Assembly: GCA_006176705.1 (NCBI GenBank)
Contig: QRFJ01005045.1
Span: 1-64,000, forward strand
Direction: 5' to 3'
DNA: 64,000 nt
Origin: Cocos nucifera
Lineage: Eukaryota; Streptophyta; Magnoliopsida; Arecales; Arecaceae
Made by a program: the position numbers and the translations under genes
In this document: positions 45,396 to 57,768 of the stretch, in pieces
Numbering within the stretch: position 1 is the stretch's first letter
Layout: the number at the start of each line of letters is the position of its first letter
Notes under the pieces: generated by a model
What the model was told of the DNA's origin: nothing
Seen by the model: the letters and a program-made list of their open reading frames with translations, nothing else
Database searches by the model: none

Positions 45396-47682
45396 TGAAG
45401 GAGAAATCCTGATTTTTCGGATCAGGTTTGTTCAAATCTGATTGGATCAAGAGGCATATTTCAAAAATTTTCTCTTAGATCTAAATCAAATCTGATATTT
45501 TTCAGATCTAATTTTATGATCTAATAAATAAAAAAATTAAATTAAATTAAATCTAAATTAGTATTACCTTAATATGGGTAATCTGATTACCCGTTGATGA
45601 TCTGCTGATGGCCTGAGGTTCTGGATCTAGCCACGCAAGCTCCTGGCCTCTACTAGTATCCACTCAGGCTAGATCTAGAGATCTTCTTCTTCTTTATCAC
45701 ATCTCCAAAAATTAGATCTAGATCTAATTTGGAGGATCTCCAAAAATCTTTTCGAAGATCTATTGTCGTCGCTGCAGCAATGCTGCCTTCTTCCTTTCTC
45801 GTCAGCCTTTTCTTGCTTAAATCACACTAATCTGAAGCCCAACTATCCTTGGGCATGGAGAGGAGAGAGAGGATCAAAAAGGTGGCATGGAGGAGGAAGA
45901 GGGGCAACCTTAGGGAATGGCTATGAGAAAGTTCTTTAAAAGTTGGGTGTAGATAGGTCTTTATATAGACCCTGCTGTGCCACGCAGTGCCACATCACCT
46001 CAGCCAATCACATTGCTTCGTGCAATTAGATCTAAATCTAATTGATGGGATGACATCACTCGATTCAATTAGATGAGAGATCCATAGATTCATCCTTAGG
46101 TGGTGCCTTAGATTGGTCAAAGTCTATAGGTGAGGGTCACCTAGTTTGAATCCAAGAAGCAACCTGGAATCCCATCTGTTTGAGACTCCAGGCATCCCTA
46201 TCCATGGGCACATGCCATCCTAGGCATGCACCCCTTCCTTTCCAAAATCCAGTAAGAGGACAAGCCCCTATCTACTCTCCAATAAGTGTATGGCACATGG
46301 GCAGATGTCCAAGGGTCAAAGGTCAACATTTGACTAATAGTCAAAGGACAAGAATTAGCAGGTGATGAAAAATGGCAGGTGTTGTTTCAAATTTATCTCA
46401 TAAATTAAGACAACCCTTTTCTGACATAGACAAGCTCCAGCCAGACTAGGTAAAGGTACTTGAGTGAGCACAAATTTATTTGGCTCGGTTGAGACAACTT
46501 TTAATGATAGAAAATGAAGAATGTTAGGCTCAATCGTGTGCTAGCACGATTTCCTTGAACCTAATTGAATCTAATTCAAATCAATTGAACTGGGTTAGTC
46601 TAATTGATGATATCCAGATCTAATTCCTTATTTGTATGATCTAGTTAGGTTCAATTTTGTATGGTAATGAGATATGTCATGATGTCCATCATCAACATCA
46701 TCAAAACTTCCTTTCGATGGATCAGAACTCTTCTGATTCAGACAACTAGAATGATCGATCATCTAAATCATTCTAATTGCTTCCAAAATCCATCAGTGAC
46801 ACCTAGCAGTATAGGGCGGAAACCCATCAAAATTGAAAATGAACCTCTCGGTGCAGTTACTTGTGTGATTAAGTTCTTCTATCTTGAGCTCCGATCAGAT
46901 TAGGGTAAAGGTGAACTCGTCAAACCCTAATTTCTATCATATGATTTAATCATTTGATTCAAGTCTGATGTGAAAATCTTAACAGAAACTCTTTCTATTA
47001 TTTCACTCTCTACCATGGCCATGGACTTATGAACTTGATTCTCATGATCATCATAGGGCTGCTCCTCATCCACCGAGGTAGATAGATTCCATCTTGGTGC
47101 AATCCAATTCCTACAATGAATATGCCATAGCCAACATATACCTTAGGATTCTGAATGGCTAGGAGATCGAGTTATGGTATAGTCAAACTATAACACCCTC
47201 AAGGTGAACTGTCGATGCACCTAAGGTCAAAGAACCAGACACACCACTGCAACTTCGAGTCAGTCATCGACAAGAAGGTAGACTTCTTTATGACTACTCG
47301 AGGTAGTCACGCTCAGTGCCCTCATTTTCTAACGAGTACCTATACTCTCGCTCTGGTGTCTCTACACCATAGACTTAAGACTCATCTACTATAAAGAAGC
47401 GATTGTACACTAACCTTTCGAATCAATCATCATCCTCATGATGATCCTACGGTCAGGAGCATTTTATGAGTTAATAATGAAAATTCTTATCTTAAATTTT
47501 TAACTCTTAAAAATAAGAATTATCATTACCATTAACTCAAGGGATGTATCACAAACACTAAATATACATATGTGATAGAAAATAATCTATTTTATTATTT
47601 ATAATCAAAATTATAATTTTGTCCTTAGAAGTGTATTACAAATGTCTGCCAATTTTGGCTTCTAGGGCACACATATCTAACA
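45396..47682 (-). repeat. Solo family 1 LTR inside element E
   Basis: 2287 bases from TGAAGGAGAAATCC to CTAACA with exact GCAGC duplications on both sides and no internal region. It is thus a true solo LTR formed by LTR-LTR recombination after a full element inserted. It splits the RNase H codons of E. Four W-box cores remain (46314-46344). Confidence 0.94.
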
Positions 47683-47687
47683 GCAGC
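47683..47687. repeat. Right target duplication of solo LTR (GCAGC)
   Basis: Exact copy of 45391-45395. Confidence 0.93.
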
Positions 47688-47960
47688 AACTTGAAGACTT
47701 TGAAATTAAGCAAAATAAAATTTCTATTAGATGTGACAATACTAGTGCCATAAATCTGACAAAAAATTCCATTCAATAATCAAGAACTAAACACATTGAA
47801 ATTATACATCACTTCATTCGAGATCATGTATAAAATAATAACATTGTGCTTGAATTTGTCACAACTGAAAATCAACTAGCTGAAATTTTTACAAAACCTC
47901 TAAATGAAGATAGATTCTCAAAAATCCATGGTGAACTTGGTATTTGTGATCCTCTTTAAT
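47688..47960 (+). pseudogene. Element E RNase H, second part
   Basis: Continues LEDFEIKQNKISIRCDNTSA (last catalytic Asp), then RTKHIEIIHHFIRDHV, ENQLAEIFTKPLNEDRF and the terminus GELGICDPL with TAA. Two stops (near 47778 and 47831) interrupt it. Confidence 0.82.
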
Positions 47961-48317
47961 AATGCTTAATCTTAAATTTATTGGCTCATTTTTGACCTCC
48001 TTCCATCATTTCTAACACCCCTTTTTCCATCCTAAAAATTCAAGAAAAATTGGCTTGAAATTTCTCCTATATTCTAATTTTTTCCTTCTATGCTCAAGAA
48101 GTCTTGAATTTTTCATGAGATCTCTCCACTAGATTTCAAGGCCTCTCATGCTAAATGTGAGAGCTCTCAAAGTTTTTGAGATGTCTCATTGTTAAGATGA
48201 GAGCTCTTGATTCGTACGAGCCCTCTTTTTAAAATTGGTTTATGAGAGGTCCCCTGTTCCATTCTTTCTTTCCACTCATTTGAGACCTCCCCTCCATTCT
48301 CTCCACACCCTCCTCAA
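47961..48317 (+). other. Element E spacer between pol and third ORF
   Basis: No ORF. Carries another run of GAGA/TCTC words (48108-48260) like those in the LTR, which suggests that LTR-like U3 sequence has spread or been duplicated upstream. Confidence 0.5.
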
Positions 48318-48830
48318 GTGCCTCCTTGTGCTGCTTCAGCTCCTCCCACAGCTTTTGATCATGATCTGTTAGTTGAAAGGGTGGTAGAAGAAGTAGTTCA
48401 GAAAGTATCTGAAAGTTTTATGGATATACGATCCAGTATGAGGCATCAACTTTTAGTAAGCATTAAAGAGCAAAGGATATCCACTGAGGGTCAAACAAAA
48501 ATGCTTAGTCAATAAATCAGTGGACTATCTCAAAGGTTAAAAATTTTGGAGAAGGAGCAGCATAAAACATCAACTCAAATTGAACTACTCCTATCCGACA
48601 ATGCTAGGATTGCACAGAGACATGAATAGAATATCACTGTTCAGTGCACCACAGCTGAAGTCGTCATTTCCACTCTATGGTAGATTTTGAGTCAGACTTC
48701 TTCTTCTTCTGGACCATCATCTTCTTCTAGACCATCATCATCTCCTAGACCTGCTCCTCACTTATCCTCAACTAGACCCAAATCCTCATCTGAACCCATC
48801 ATTGAGTTCCTCTCTGATGAGGACTAGGTC
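48318..48830 (+). pseudogene. Element E third ORF in envelope-like position, broken
   Basis: The first 65 codons are open (MPPCAASAPPTAFDHDLL, then ERVVEEVVQKVSESFMDIRS), ended by TAA at about 48513. The same frame continues with heptad-like RLKILEKEQHKTSTQIELLL and a Ser/Pro-rich tail ending FLSDED. The predicted helix is rich in Val, Glu and Gln and could form a coiled coil. I see no signal peptide or membrane segment. SIRE-lineage elements commonly have an extra ORF here that is called envelope-like by position; this one looks like a soluble coiled-coil protein remnant with three or more stops. Confidence 0.65.
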
Positions 48831-49328
48831 TAGTTTCTCTTTTGTTTTAACTTTTGATTTAGGTATGTTGGTATAAGATTCATTTTTTGTAAACCAACAT
48901 ACACCTCTAACTATGTAGTATTAAATCTTGAAATAGAATCAATCATTTTTATATTCTTGCCTTTTTTATCTTTTTTATGATCCTTTCATTGTTGTGATTT
49001 TGATGATGACAAAAAGGGAGAGAAATATTAAGAAAAAATATGCAAATGTATAATCAATTCAAACTAAAATAAAAAAAAGGGGACCTTTTAGAAAATGAAC
49101 TATTTGAATTGATCAAATGCAAATCTTATTCATTTCATATTATTCATTTCATAAGAGAATACATTAAGGGGGGGAATGATTATTCAAATCTTATTCATTT
49201 CATGAGAGCATACATTAAGGGGGAGCTTCAGCATAAAAACTTTGCATTCATTAGTTCATGATATTCATATTTCTTATAATCATTTTATGGATCGCTTAAT
49301 ATTTTATCACCATCAAAAAGGGGGAGAT
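48831..49328 (+). other. Element E 3' non-coding region with repeated purine tracts
   Basis: At least five purine runs (AAAAAGGGAGAGAAA at about 49012, AAAAAAAAGGGGA at about 49072, AAGGGGGGGAATG at about 49166, AAGGGGGAG at about 49216 and AAAAAGGGGGAGAT at 49315-49328, which abuts the 3' LTR). It also has a GTGATTTTGATGATGAC segment at about 48994 that resembles the start of the LTR. Multiple purine tracts are a known trait of the SIRE lineage. Confidence 0.7.
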
Positions 49329-50652
49329 TGTTGAACCTCCAAAGTGATTTTGATGATGACCAAATATTAAAGCAAATGATTACTAATATATTTTATTTTA
49401 AGTGTTTCAATGTCAGAAGAAAGAGAGCTCTTTGACCAAAATAAGAAAGACATTAAGTAGAAATCAATTAAAATTCAAATCTCCTTGTACAGAGCAAAAA
49501 TTCTCTTAAAATCATCTTGGAGCAGTCTTCGAGACATCTCAAAATTTTTTTAAGAGCTCTCGAGTGGACTAGCACACCCCAAGCACTGTTCTGGCATGAT
49601 TTTGAGGGTCTCAAGAGAATCTCAAGAGCTCTCAGTCTTAGATGATAAAAATTCAATTTTTGTATCCTGAGAGCGAGAGATCTAGCAGAATTTTCGAGAG
49701 GTCTCGTGGTCCCCGCGAGACGTCTCATTCAGAATCGAGAGGTCTCAATCTCAGGCGAGCCATTTTTTTCAAAAAGATGATTTTTTGTGAGACCGAAGAT
49801 GAGAGCTCTGCTGTTCAAATTGAGAGGCCTCATAACATGACGAGACATCTCAAGACAAAATGAGAGGTCTCGAGACTTGGCGATAACTTTTTTATGGGGC
49901 ATTTCAGATCAGATTGTTTTTACTCCAACGACTAGTTGCTGCTCTCCAACGTTCAGATTTCGCTTTTTCTAAGCTTCAATCATCATCAGAAAAAAGCGAA
50001 TGTTGCAGATATAAAAGAATGAAAGTTTATTCATGATAAAAAAAAGAAGAAAAATGAGAGAAAAGAAAAACATGCTCTGTTCTTGAACAAAAATCCCCAT
50101 CTTCAATCAATCTATTCTCTCAAGCATTTAAGAATTATCAAGTACATTAACTCCAGGGATTCAAAGAGGCCTTCAATGAACTACAAGGATAACTCTTCTG
50201 CTCATTCGAAGGAGCCTTTTGAGTTGAAACATTTTCTTTCCCATTTTCGTGTATTTTGCTTCAGCAGGGGCTGAAACTTGGATTTTGGGGTTTTCTTTCT
50301 TTTTATTTGTTCAAATTGGTTTATCTGATTCTTGTAAGGGTTGTGGTTGGTGAACCTAGAAAAAAATTAATTGGGTTATTGGATAGTGAGCCCAAAAAAA
50401 CTATCCAATTGTAATCTTGAGGGATTATAGTAAAATTTTCAAGAGTTTGCTTGGAAAGTGGATGTAGGTGCTGGGAGTGCATCGAACCACTATAAAATCC
50501 TTTTGCTCGTGTGTGTGCTCTAGCTTGTGTCTTCTATTTGCTCTCATATTTGATTCACTCAGGATTTAATCTTTAATCATTGCATATATCTATTTAAATT
50601 TTTGAAAACCCAATTCACCCCCTCTCCTCTTGGGTTGTTCATCTGGACAACA
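49329..50652 (+). repeat. 3' LTR of element E
   Basis: Begins TGTTGAACCTCC after the purine tract and ends GACAACA. 1324 bases, about 90% like the 5' LTR, with the same GAGA-NN-TCTC array at about 49530-49875. Confidence 0.9.
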
Positions 50653-51777
50653 GAAATTAAATTTCTACTTGCTGCAGGCACATAAAAACATTCCCTAAGT
50701 GCTAAGTCTAATCCTAATGGTAATCATAGAGGGTAGGTTCCCACGGCTATAGTAACAACTCTTGCTTCATTCCCAATGTCTAGGATCATCTCACAATCCC
50801 TCAGCCTCCTGCTATCCTCAATATCCTACATAGAAGTACATAAGTGAGCACTAGAACTAGAGTCAAGCATCTAACTAGATGCAGAAAAAATCATAAGATT
50901 AGATTCTATAATGAGCATACCTCCAAAAGGACTTGCCTCCTTCTTGTTCTTCAGGTTGGCCAGGTAAAGGGGGCAGTTTCGCTTTTAATGACCATCTATG
51001 TTGCAATGAAAATATTTTTTTCTATCAGCAGCCTTCTTTTTTGGCTCTACCTTCTTCTTCTTCCCACGATCCACTTCTACTTCTTACGGACTTCTTCTTC
51101 TTTCCAAAAGACTTTCTATTGGAAGAAGTCTGCTCCATAGCAAGTACTGAACCTTTAAAATCTTTCATAGAAAGCTTAGCAGTAACCAGCATATTTATGA
51201 ACTTGGCCAAGGTATTTTAAAATTTATGCATATAATAGTTCATGATGAATTGCCCATACGCATCAATCAAGGACTGCAAAATTATATCAATTTGTAGATC
51301 CTGATCTAACTTGACATCGAGCTTGTCAAGCTCTTTTAAGTCTTTGATCATCATCAGACAATGATCTTGGATTGACTATCCATCATGCATCTAAGTCTTA
51401 AATAGTCTTTTAGTGACTCAATATTTGGCTGCGCGACTCTGTTCACTAAACAACTCTTGTAGGTGAGCCAATATTTGGTGGCTAGTCTTAATGTCTTCAT
51501 GTTGGCACTGGAGCTTATCAGACATCAAGCCCAATATATAGTACCTGGCTTTGTTATCTTCATCCATCCACTTCTCAAGAGACGCTCTCTGATCAGTAGA
51601 TGGATGAGCTGGTAAGGTGGGAGGATCCTTTTCCAACACATGAGTCAACTTCTCAGAATTCAAAATAATTTTGAAGTTCTAAAGCCAATCCTTGTTGTTG
51701 GATTCGATCAGTCTACGGGTTGGATTCGATCAGTCTATGGGTGTCCAGGATATGGGCTAGTGGGTTGGACACAGACA
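50653..51777 (-). pseudogene. Element C gag and protease, decayed
   Basis: Minus-strand continuation of C beyond element E. The protease and adjoining part are at 50660-50930. The zinc knuckle region (about 50970-51015) has HW replaced by H-stop. Capsid fragments lie at 51025-51210 (INMLVTAKLSMKD) and 51418-51663 (LTHVLEKDPPTLPAHP, LEKWMDEDNKARYYILG). The codon that is TGA in A and D is AGA here (near 51405). A 21-base direct duplication (TTGGATTCGATCAGTCTA, twice, 51699-51740) disrupts the gag N-terminus. The start ATG is at 51775-51777. Confidence 0.83.
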
Positions 51778-53663
51778 TCTTCCTATAGAGAATCAAAGTT
51801 TCTAGTTAGATTTTGTAATTAGACTTAATCAGTTTATTTAGAGTTTCATTTTTAAACAAATTAGACTCCCACTATTTACTTAGATCCCTACACTTTCTTG
51901 GCAGAGATGCAAAAATTTCCATGATCATTAATTTCTAGTGGATGGTGCGGTCCCACCAATTGCTCACCACCTTACCTAACAGTTATTGATTATGGGTCAA
52001 CCGATGAGTGGACAACTCTTATCCAATGATTCTCTAATCATGGTGCACCCAAACCTGATCTCTAATTCATGAAGCTCTCCATGCCCAAAATATTGCTCCA
52101 CTCCTTAGTTAAGTCAGACCCACTATTTGTACGAATTGAATTTCTGATTGGATCCCTCACTATATCTAGAATACTGAGCCCAACCCATCCTCCAACCCAT
52201 AGCATCCAATGTCTAATAGATATGGTTGCATCTTTCTAGTGCAACTAAACCACTATATCTAGTCGAGAACAATCAACCCCGTGAAGGGCTCGCACATTTA
52301 CAATAGTGAAAGACCTTAGACTTAATATTTTCTTAGAAAATTTTAATTTAGGTCTCTTTAAATTTGACTTAACTTAGTCAAAATAATTATGACTAACCTA
52401 GTAGCATGGGTTGGCTTGAATTGTTAGCCACCTCAAATCAAAGTTAGATCAACACAAATGTCTAGGTAAGTAAGACCGGTGGAAGGGATATGCCATTAAC
52501 TCGACAAGAACGCATTTAGATCGAGTAGCTCCCAATTAAAAATCAGTCAGTTGTATCTATCAGCCTAACCCTAAACACCAAATTATCAAATCAGAATCAA
52601 TTGGATTAGCCTATAATCCAGGCTCGAACCATAGAGCTAAATTAGGTCTTGACTTGATCGAGTCATATCTTAATGTGATTCGATCTTGCCCCAGACTTAA
52701 TCCTATTAGGCTAGTCAAATCTAAGCTTTTTTTGATCCCACTTAACCAACTCCTGATTTAGTTTGATCAACCACTAGACCTAATTGAGCTACCCAAGCCT
52801 GAATCCAATTTTATGAATATATATTTGATCTAAAAATTTATAATTTTTAGATCTAATTAATTACATAATCTTAATTCTTAATTAAGTTTTGGGTTCATGA
52901 ATAAAATATGTAATAAAATCCTAGGGTTTCAGGATCTAGGATTTTGTAGAAAATTAAGTTTTGATTTTTGATTAAGAAGGAACGCGTAGCACCCCTACAC
53001 ATCAGAAGAACATCCCATCGAATGGAAGGAGAGGGCCTTTAAACTCTACTTAGTTCTTATGACCGGATGGCCAAGGGGAATATCTTAATCAAAAATATAA
53101 TTTTTACTACAAAACTAGTTAGATCTAAATCATATATCGCATATATAATTAATGATCTAACTTATACATATTTTGCATACATCTCATGTATCATAAGTCA
53201 ATCAACCATGCATACTTTTATATATAAAATATCATATATTAAATATAAAAAATAAAATTAAAATTTGATCACATCAAATAAAACTATTCTGGATATTTTA
53301 TAGAACTATTCTATAACTAGTCTAAGCGTGCATCTTTAATGTCTTATATGAATAAATTAAAAAATTTATTTTTTTAAATTTTAGATCTAATTATAATAAT
53401 TATAAAATTTAAAAAATAGAAATAAATTAGATCTAAAATTATATTTAATTAAATTAAATACATGATCATACTAAACTACACATAGAACTATTCTATACCT
53501 AGTCTAGTCATGAATCTCATACATATTAGTCTAAATGATTTAATTTTTAATTTTTTAATTTTAGATATAATCACATCGGATGTGACATCTAAAATATTTT
53601 AATATCAAATCATAAATAAATATAAAATCAGATCTAAGGTAGATCTGAAGAACTGCTAATGCA
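51778..53663 (-). other. Element C untranslated leader
   Basis: About 1.9 kb with no gene, homologous to the leaders of A and D but more diverged and AT-rich toward the primer site. Confidence 0.75.
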
Positions 53664-53675
53664 GCTCTGATACCA
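53664..53675 (-). other. Primer binding site of element C
   Basis: Minus strand TGGTATCAGAGC, unmutated despite the age of the copy, one base from the LTR edge at 53677. Confidence 0.88.
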
Positions 53676-53676
53676 G

Positions 53677-55273
53677 TCGAAGGAAAATCCTATTTTCTAG
53701 CATGAGATCATTTAGATCTAATTGGATCTGAAGAAATATTTTAAAAATTTTTCTTCTAAGATCCTAATTAGATCTGAGACATCTCAAATCTGATCCTCTA
53801 AGATCTGATATTTAGATTAAAAATAAAAATAAATCTAATTAATTTCATATCTTGTATTTTGGGTAATCAAATTATCCTATGATGATCCTAATCGATCTTG
53901 AGATTTTGGAAGGAGCCATGCATGCGCCTAGCCTCTACCAGTATCCACTTAAATAAAATTTAGATGTATTCTTCTCATAAATCTATTCTCCAAATATCAG
54001 ATCTAAATCTGATCTAGAAGTCCTTCAAAAGAATTTCTGAAAGCAGCGTGTCCATCTCACGAACACCATCGCGTGGATGCTGAACTCTTCACAAATTTGA
54101 TTGAATCTTCTTCTTAGATTTATTTCCAACCTTTGGCACTTAGAAGAAGGGGAGAGAGAGGATTAGAGAGGGCTTGGAAGATGGAAGGGGCAATAGCCGT
54201 TGGGTATCAAAATTATTTCTTTCATAAAGAGCCTTAGCACAAGGGTTCTTATACAAAAGCATAGCGCCAAGTTAGAGTCTCTCTTTGATCAAAATTCTCA
54301 TTTATTTGACCATTGGGACTCTTGAACTTGATCCCCATGAAAATCTCCAGATCCCATTTGATTTTGACATGAAAAATCAATCTGAAAGGTGGCGGCATGT
54401 GTAGATAAGCAAGAGTCCACTGTGCCTAGGACTCCTCCCTCAAGAGTTTAATCCAAATCAAACTCTATCAAAACTTAGTCTAGACATCTCTAAAATCATA
54501 AAATTTGGTACACCCAATGTATGACTCATGCCCTATCACATATCCAAAAATCAAATCAAAAGGATTTTCAGAGAATTTTCTAAAAGCGTCTGATCGGATG
54601 ACCCTCAATTCCCTCAATTAGGTCAACTTTTGACCCTAGTCCAATTTGACTATGAATGGATTTAATTTCTATAATTAATCTGATCTAGACTTATTCTAGT
54701 TAGATAAAATTAAATTTATTAAAAATGAATGAGAATGAATTATTATGAATTAGATTTTGGAAGTATCTGCACGATTACCTTGAACCTGAGGGATCTAATC
54801 CAATCAGTCTAACTAGGTTAGCTCGTTGATGACATCCAAATAAACTTTTGTTTGTATACCTAATTAGATTTATTTTGTGATAATGAATATTCATGTTCCA
54901 TCATCGATATCATCGAAACATCTTTCGATGGATCAAAAAATTCATACAATTGAATGATAGATATCAAATCATTTATTGCTTCAAATCATTAGTGTATTAT
55001 AGTATAATGGCAACCATCAAAAAAAAATGAACTCTCGTGCTTACCATGTATTGTGTTCTTCTATCTTAAAGCTCGATAGATTAGGTTTAAGCTAACTTGT
55101 CAAACAATGTCTCATTGAATTAATCATTCGATTCGAGTTAATTGAAGATCATAATAGAAAGTCTTTCTATCTTCACTTTGCATGACGCGGGGCTTAAGAT
55201 CAATCTCATGATTTATAGTACTCTCTATCGAGGTAGATCGCCCCTATTATGCATCCAATTTTTAATGAACATG
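53677..55273 (-). repeat. 5' LTR of element C, truncated by insertion of 2b
   Basis: Starts TCGAAGGAAAATCC (ancestral TGAAGG) and follows the family 1 LTR to GAACA at 55269-55273, where the family 2 LTR begins. The missing remainder must lie right of the window. From about 54740 it loses many single bases relative to the sister copy at 25120-25740, so this part may be poorly sequenced. Confidence 0.82.
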
Positions 55274-55675
55274 TTGGACAATGTATCCTAAAATCCAATC
55301 TCTAGATATAGATGGTTGATAAATATTAATTATACTTAAATTATTAATAATTAATTATTCTTTTGATATTCTACTTTGTACATCTTTCTATAATGAAATC
55401 TTCTATGAGAAGTCTCAGGACTATTTAGATCGATAAAGGAGGATTTATCATTTAGTCCTTAAATGTGTTTATGACCAAATGATTCTTGTTATCCAGGATG
55501 ATAAGTATTGTGTGTAGTTCGTTGTGTGCCATAAGTATTTGGTTATCTCTTAACCAAGAAGTATGGAGATACTATTATGGCATGCAAGTGAAGTGTAGGG
55601 GTATATTTTACTGAACATAATTCATTATGGAGCTCTTTTACTATCAGAGTTGCTCATGAAGGATATGGATATGGT
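55274..55675 (+). repeat. 5' LTR of family 2 element 2b, first part
   Basis: TGTTGGACAATGTATCC onward matches the 2b 3' LTR at 62219-62640 closely. It is broken at 55675 (after GGATATGGATATG) by a family 1 LTR. The rest is lost in or behind the N gap. Confidence 0.82.
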
Positions 55676-56768
55676 TATTAGATATGTAATACACTTCTAA
55701 GGCAAAATTTATAGTTTTGACTATAAATTCAACAAATATTGTATTTAGTGTCTGTGATATATGCTTTAGTTAATGATAATGATAATTCTTATTTTTAAGA
55801 GTTGAAAATTTAAGACAAAAATTTTTATTATTAACTCATAAAATGCTTCTGATCGTGGGATTATCATGAGGATGGTGATTGATCCGAAAGGATAGTATAC
55901 AATTGCTTCTTTATAGTAGATGAGTCTTAAGTCTATGGTGTAGAGATATCGGAGCGAAAGTATAGGTACTCATTAGAGAATGAGGGCACCAAGCGTGACC
56001 ACCTTGAGTAGTCATAAGAAAGTCTACATTCTCATCGATGATTGACTCGAAGTTGCAGTGGTATATCTGGTTCTTTGACCTGAGGTGCATTGACAGTTCA
56101 CCTTGAGGATGTTATAGTTTGACTACACCATGACTCGATCTCCTAGCCAATCAGAATTCTGTGGTGTATGTTGTCTATAGCATGTTTCATTGTAGAAATT
56201 GGATTGCCAAGATGGAATCTATCTACCTCGGTGGATGAGGAGCAGCCTATGATGATCGTGAGAATAAGTTCATAAGCCCATGGCCATGGCAGAGAGTGAA
56301 ATAATAGAAAAGTTCTATTGGTTTTTACATAAGACTTGATCAAATGATTAATCATATGATAGAAATTAGGGTTTGACAGTTCTACCTAACCCTAATCTGA
56401 TCGGAGCCAAGATAGAAGAACTTAATCACACAAGTAGCTACACCGAGAGATTGATTTTCAATTTTGATGGGTTGCACCATATACTGCTAGGTGTATTGGT
56501 GGATTTTGGGAGCAATTAGAATGATTTAGAATATCGATCATCTAGTTGTCTGAATCAGAAGATTCTATCCTTCGAAAGGAGTTCGATGATGTTAATGTGG
56601 GATCATGACATATCCCATTACCATACAGAACTGACTAACTAGGTCACACAAATAAGAGTTTAGATTGATTCATCAATTGGACTAACCCAGTTCAATTGAT
56701 TTGAATTAGATTCAATTAGGTTCAAGGAAATCGTGCTAGTACACGATTGAGCCTAACATTCTCCTTTT
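55676..56768 (+). repeat. Family 1 LTR (plus), runs into the gap
   Basis: TATTAGATATG then family 1 LTR sequence, matching about the first half of the D LTR up to the TTCTTCTTTT segment (about 27035). About 25 bases near its start (the GCCCTAGAAGCC part) are missing. The remaining 1.1 kb and any internal region are in the gap, so I cannot tell a solo LTR from a full element. Confidence 0.8.
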
Positions 56769-57768
56769 NNNNNNNNNNNNNNNNNNNNNNNNNNNNNNNN
56801 NNNNNNNNNNNNNNNNNNNNNNNNNNNNNNNNNNNNNNNNNNNNNNNNNNNNNNNNNNNNNNNNNNNNNNNNNNNNNNNNNNNNNNNNNNNNNNNNNNNN
56901 NNNNNNNNNNNNNNNNNNNNNNNNNNNNNNNNNNNNNNNNNNNNNNNNNNNNNNNNNNNNNNNNNNNNNNNNNNNNNNNNNNNNNNNNNNNNNNNNNNNN
57001 NNNNNNNNNNNNNNNNNNNNNNNNNNNNNNNNNNNNNNNNNNNNNNNNNNNNNNNNNNNNNNNNNNNNNNNNNNNNNNNNNNNNNNNNNNNNNNNNNNNN
57101 NNNNNNNNNNNNNNNNNNNNNNNNNNNNNNNNNNNNNNNNNNNNNNNNNNNNNNNNNNNNNNNNNNNNNNNNNNNNNNNNNNNNNNNNNNNNNNNNNNNN
57201 NNNNNNNNNNNNNNNNNNNNNNNNNNNNNNNNNNNNNNNNNNNNNNNNNNNNNNNNNNNNNNNNNNNNNNNNNNNNNNNNNNNNNNNNNNNNNNNNNNNN
57301 NNNNNNNNNNNNNNNNNNNNNNNNNNNNNNNNNNNNNNNNNNNNNNNNNNNNNNNNNNNNNNNNNNNNNNNNNNNNNNNNNNNNNNNNNNNNNNNNNNNN
57401 NNNNNNNNNNNNNNNNNNNNNNNNNNNNNNNNNNNNNNNNNNNNNNNNNNNNNNNNNNNNNNNNNNNNNNNNNNNNNNNNNNNNNNNNNNNNNNNNNNNN
57501 NNNNNNNNNNNNNNNNNNNNNNNNNNNNNNNNNNNNNNNNNNNNNNNNNNNNNNNNNNNNNNNNNNNNNNNNNNNNNNNNNNNNNNNNNNNNNNNNNNNN
57601 NNNNNNNNNNNNNNNNNNNNNNNNNNNNNNNNNNNNNNNNNNNNNNNNNNNNNNNNNNNNNNNNNNNNNNNNNNNNNNNNNNNNNNNNNNNNNNNNNNNN
57701 NNNNNNNNNNNNNNNNNNNNNNNNNNNNNNNNNNNNNNNNNNNNNNNNNNNNNNNNNNNNNNNNNNNN
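56769..57768. other. Assembly gap of exactly 1000 N
   Basis: Round-number run of N, almost certainly a placeholder. By homology the true missing sequence should include at least the rest of a family 1 LTR, the rest of a family 2 LTR, a primer site and part of a leader, so it is probably longer than 3 kb. Confidence 0.97.

Larger units (their letters stand above)
39555..50652 (+). mobile_element. SIRE/Maximus-like Ty1/copia element E, 11.1 kb including a solo LTR
   Basis: Order is LTR (39555-40863), primer site TGGTATCAGAAC, gag with zinc knuckle, protease, integrase, RT, RNase H, a third (envelope-position) ORF, several purine tracts and LTR (49329-50652). The third ORF after pol, repeated purine tracts and gag of the form NRPPLFNGSNYTH place it in the SIRE/Maximus lineage. 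LTRs are about 90% alike, so it is older than D. It inserted into element C between the protease and pre-integrase regions. A 2.29 kb solo family 1 LTR splits its RNase H. Confidence 0.93.
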
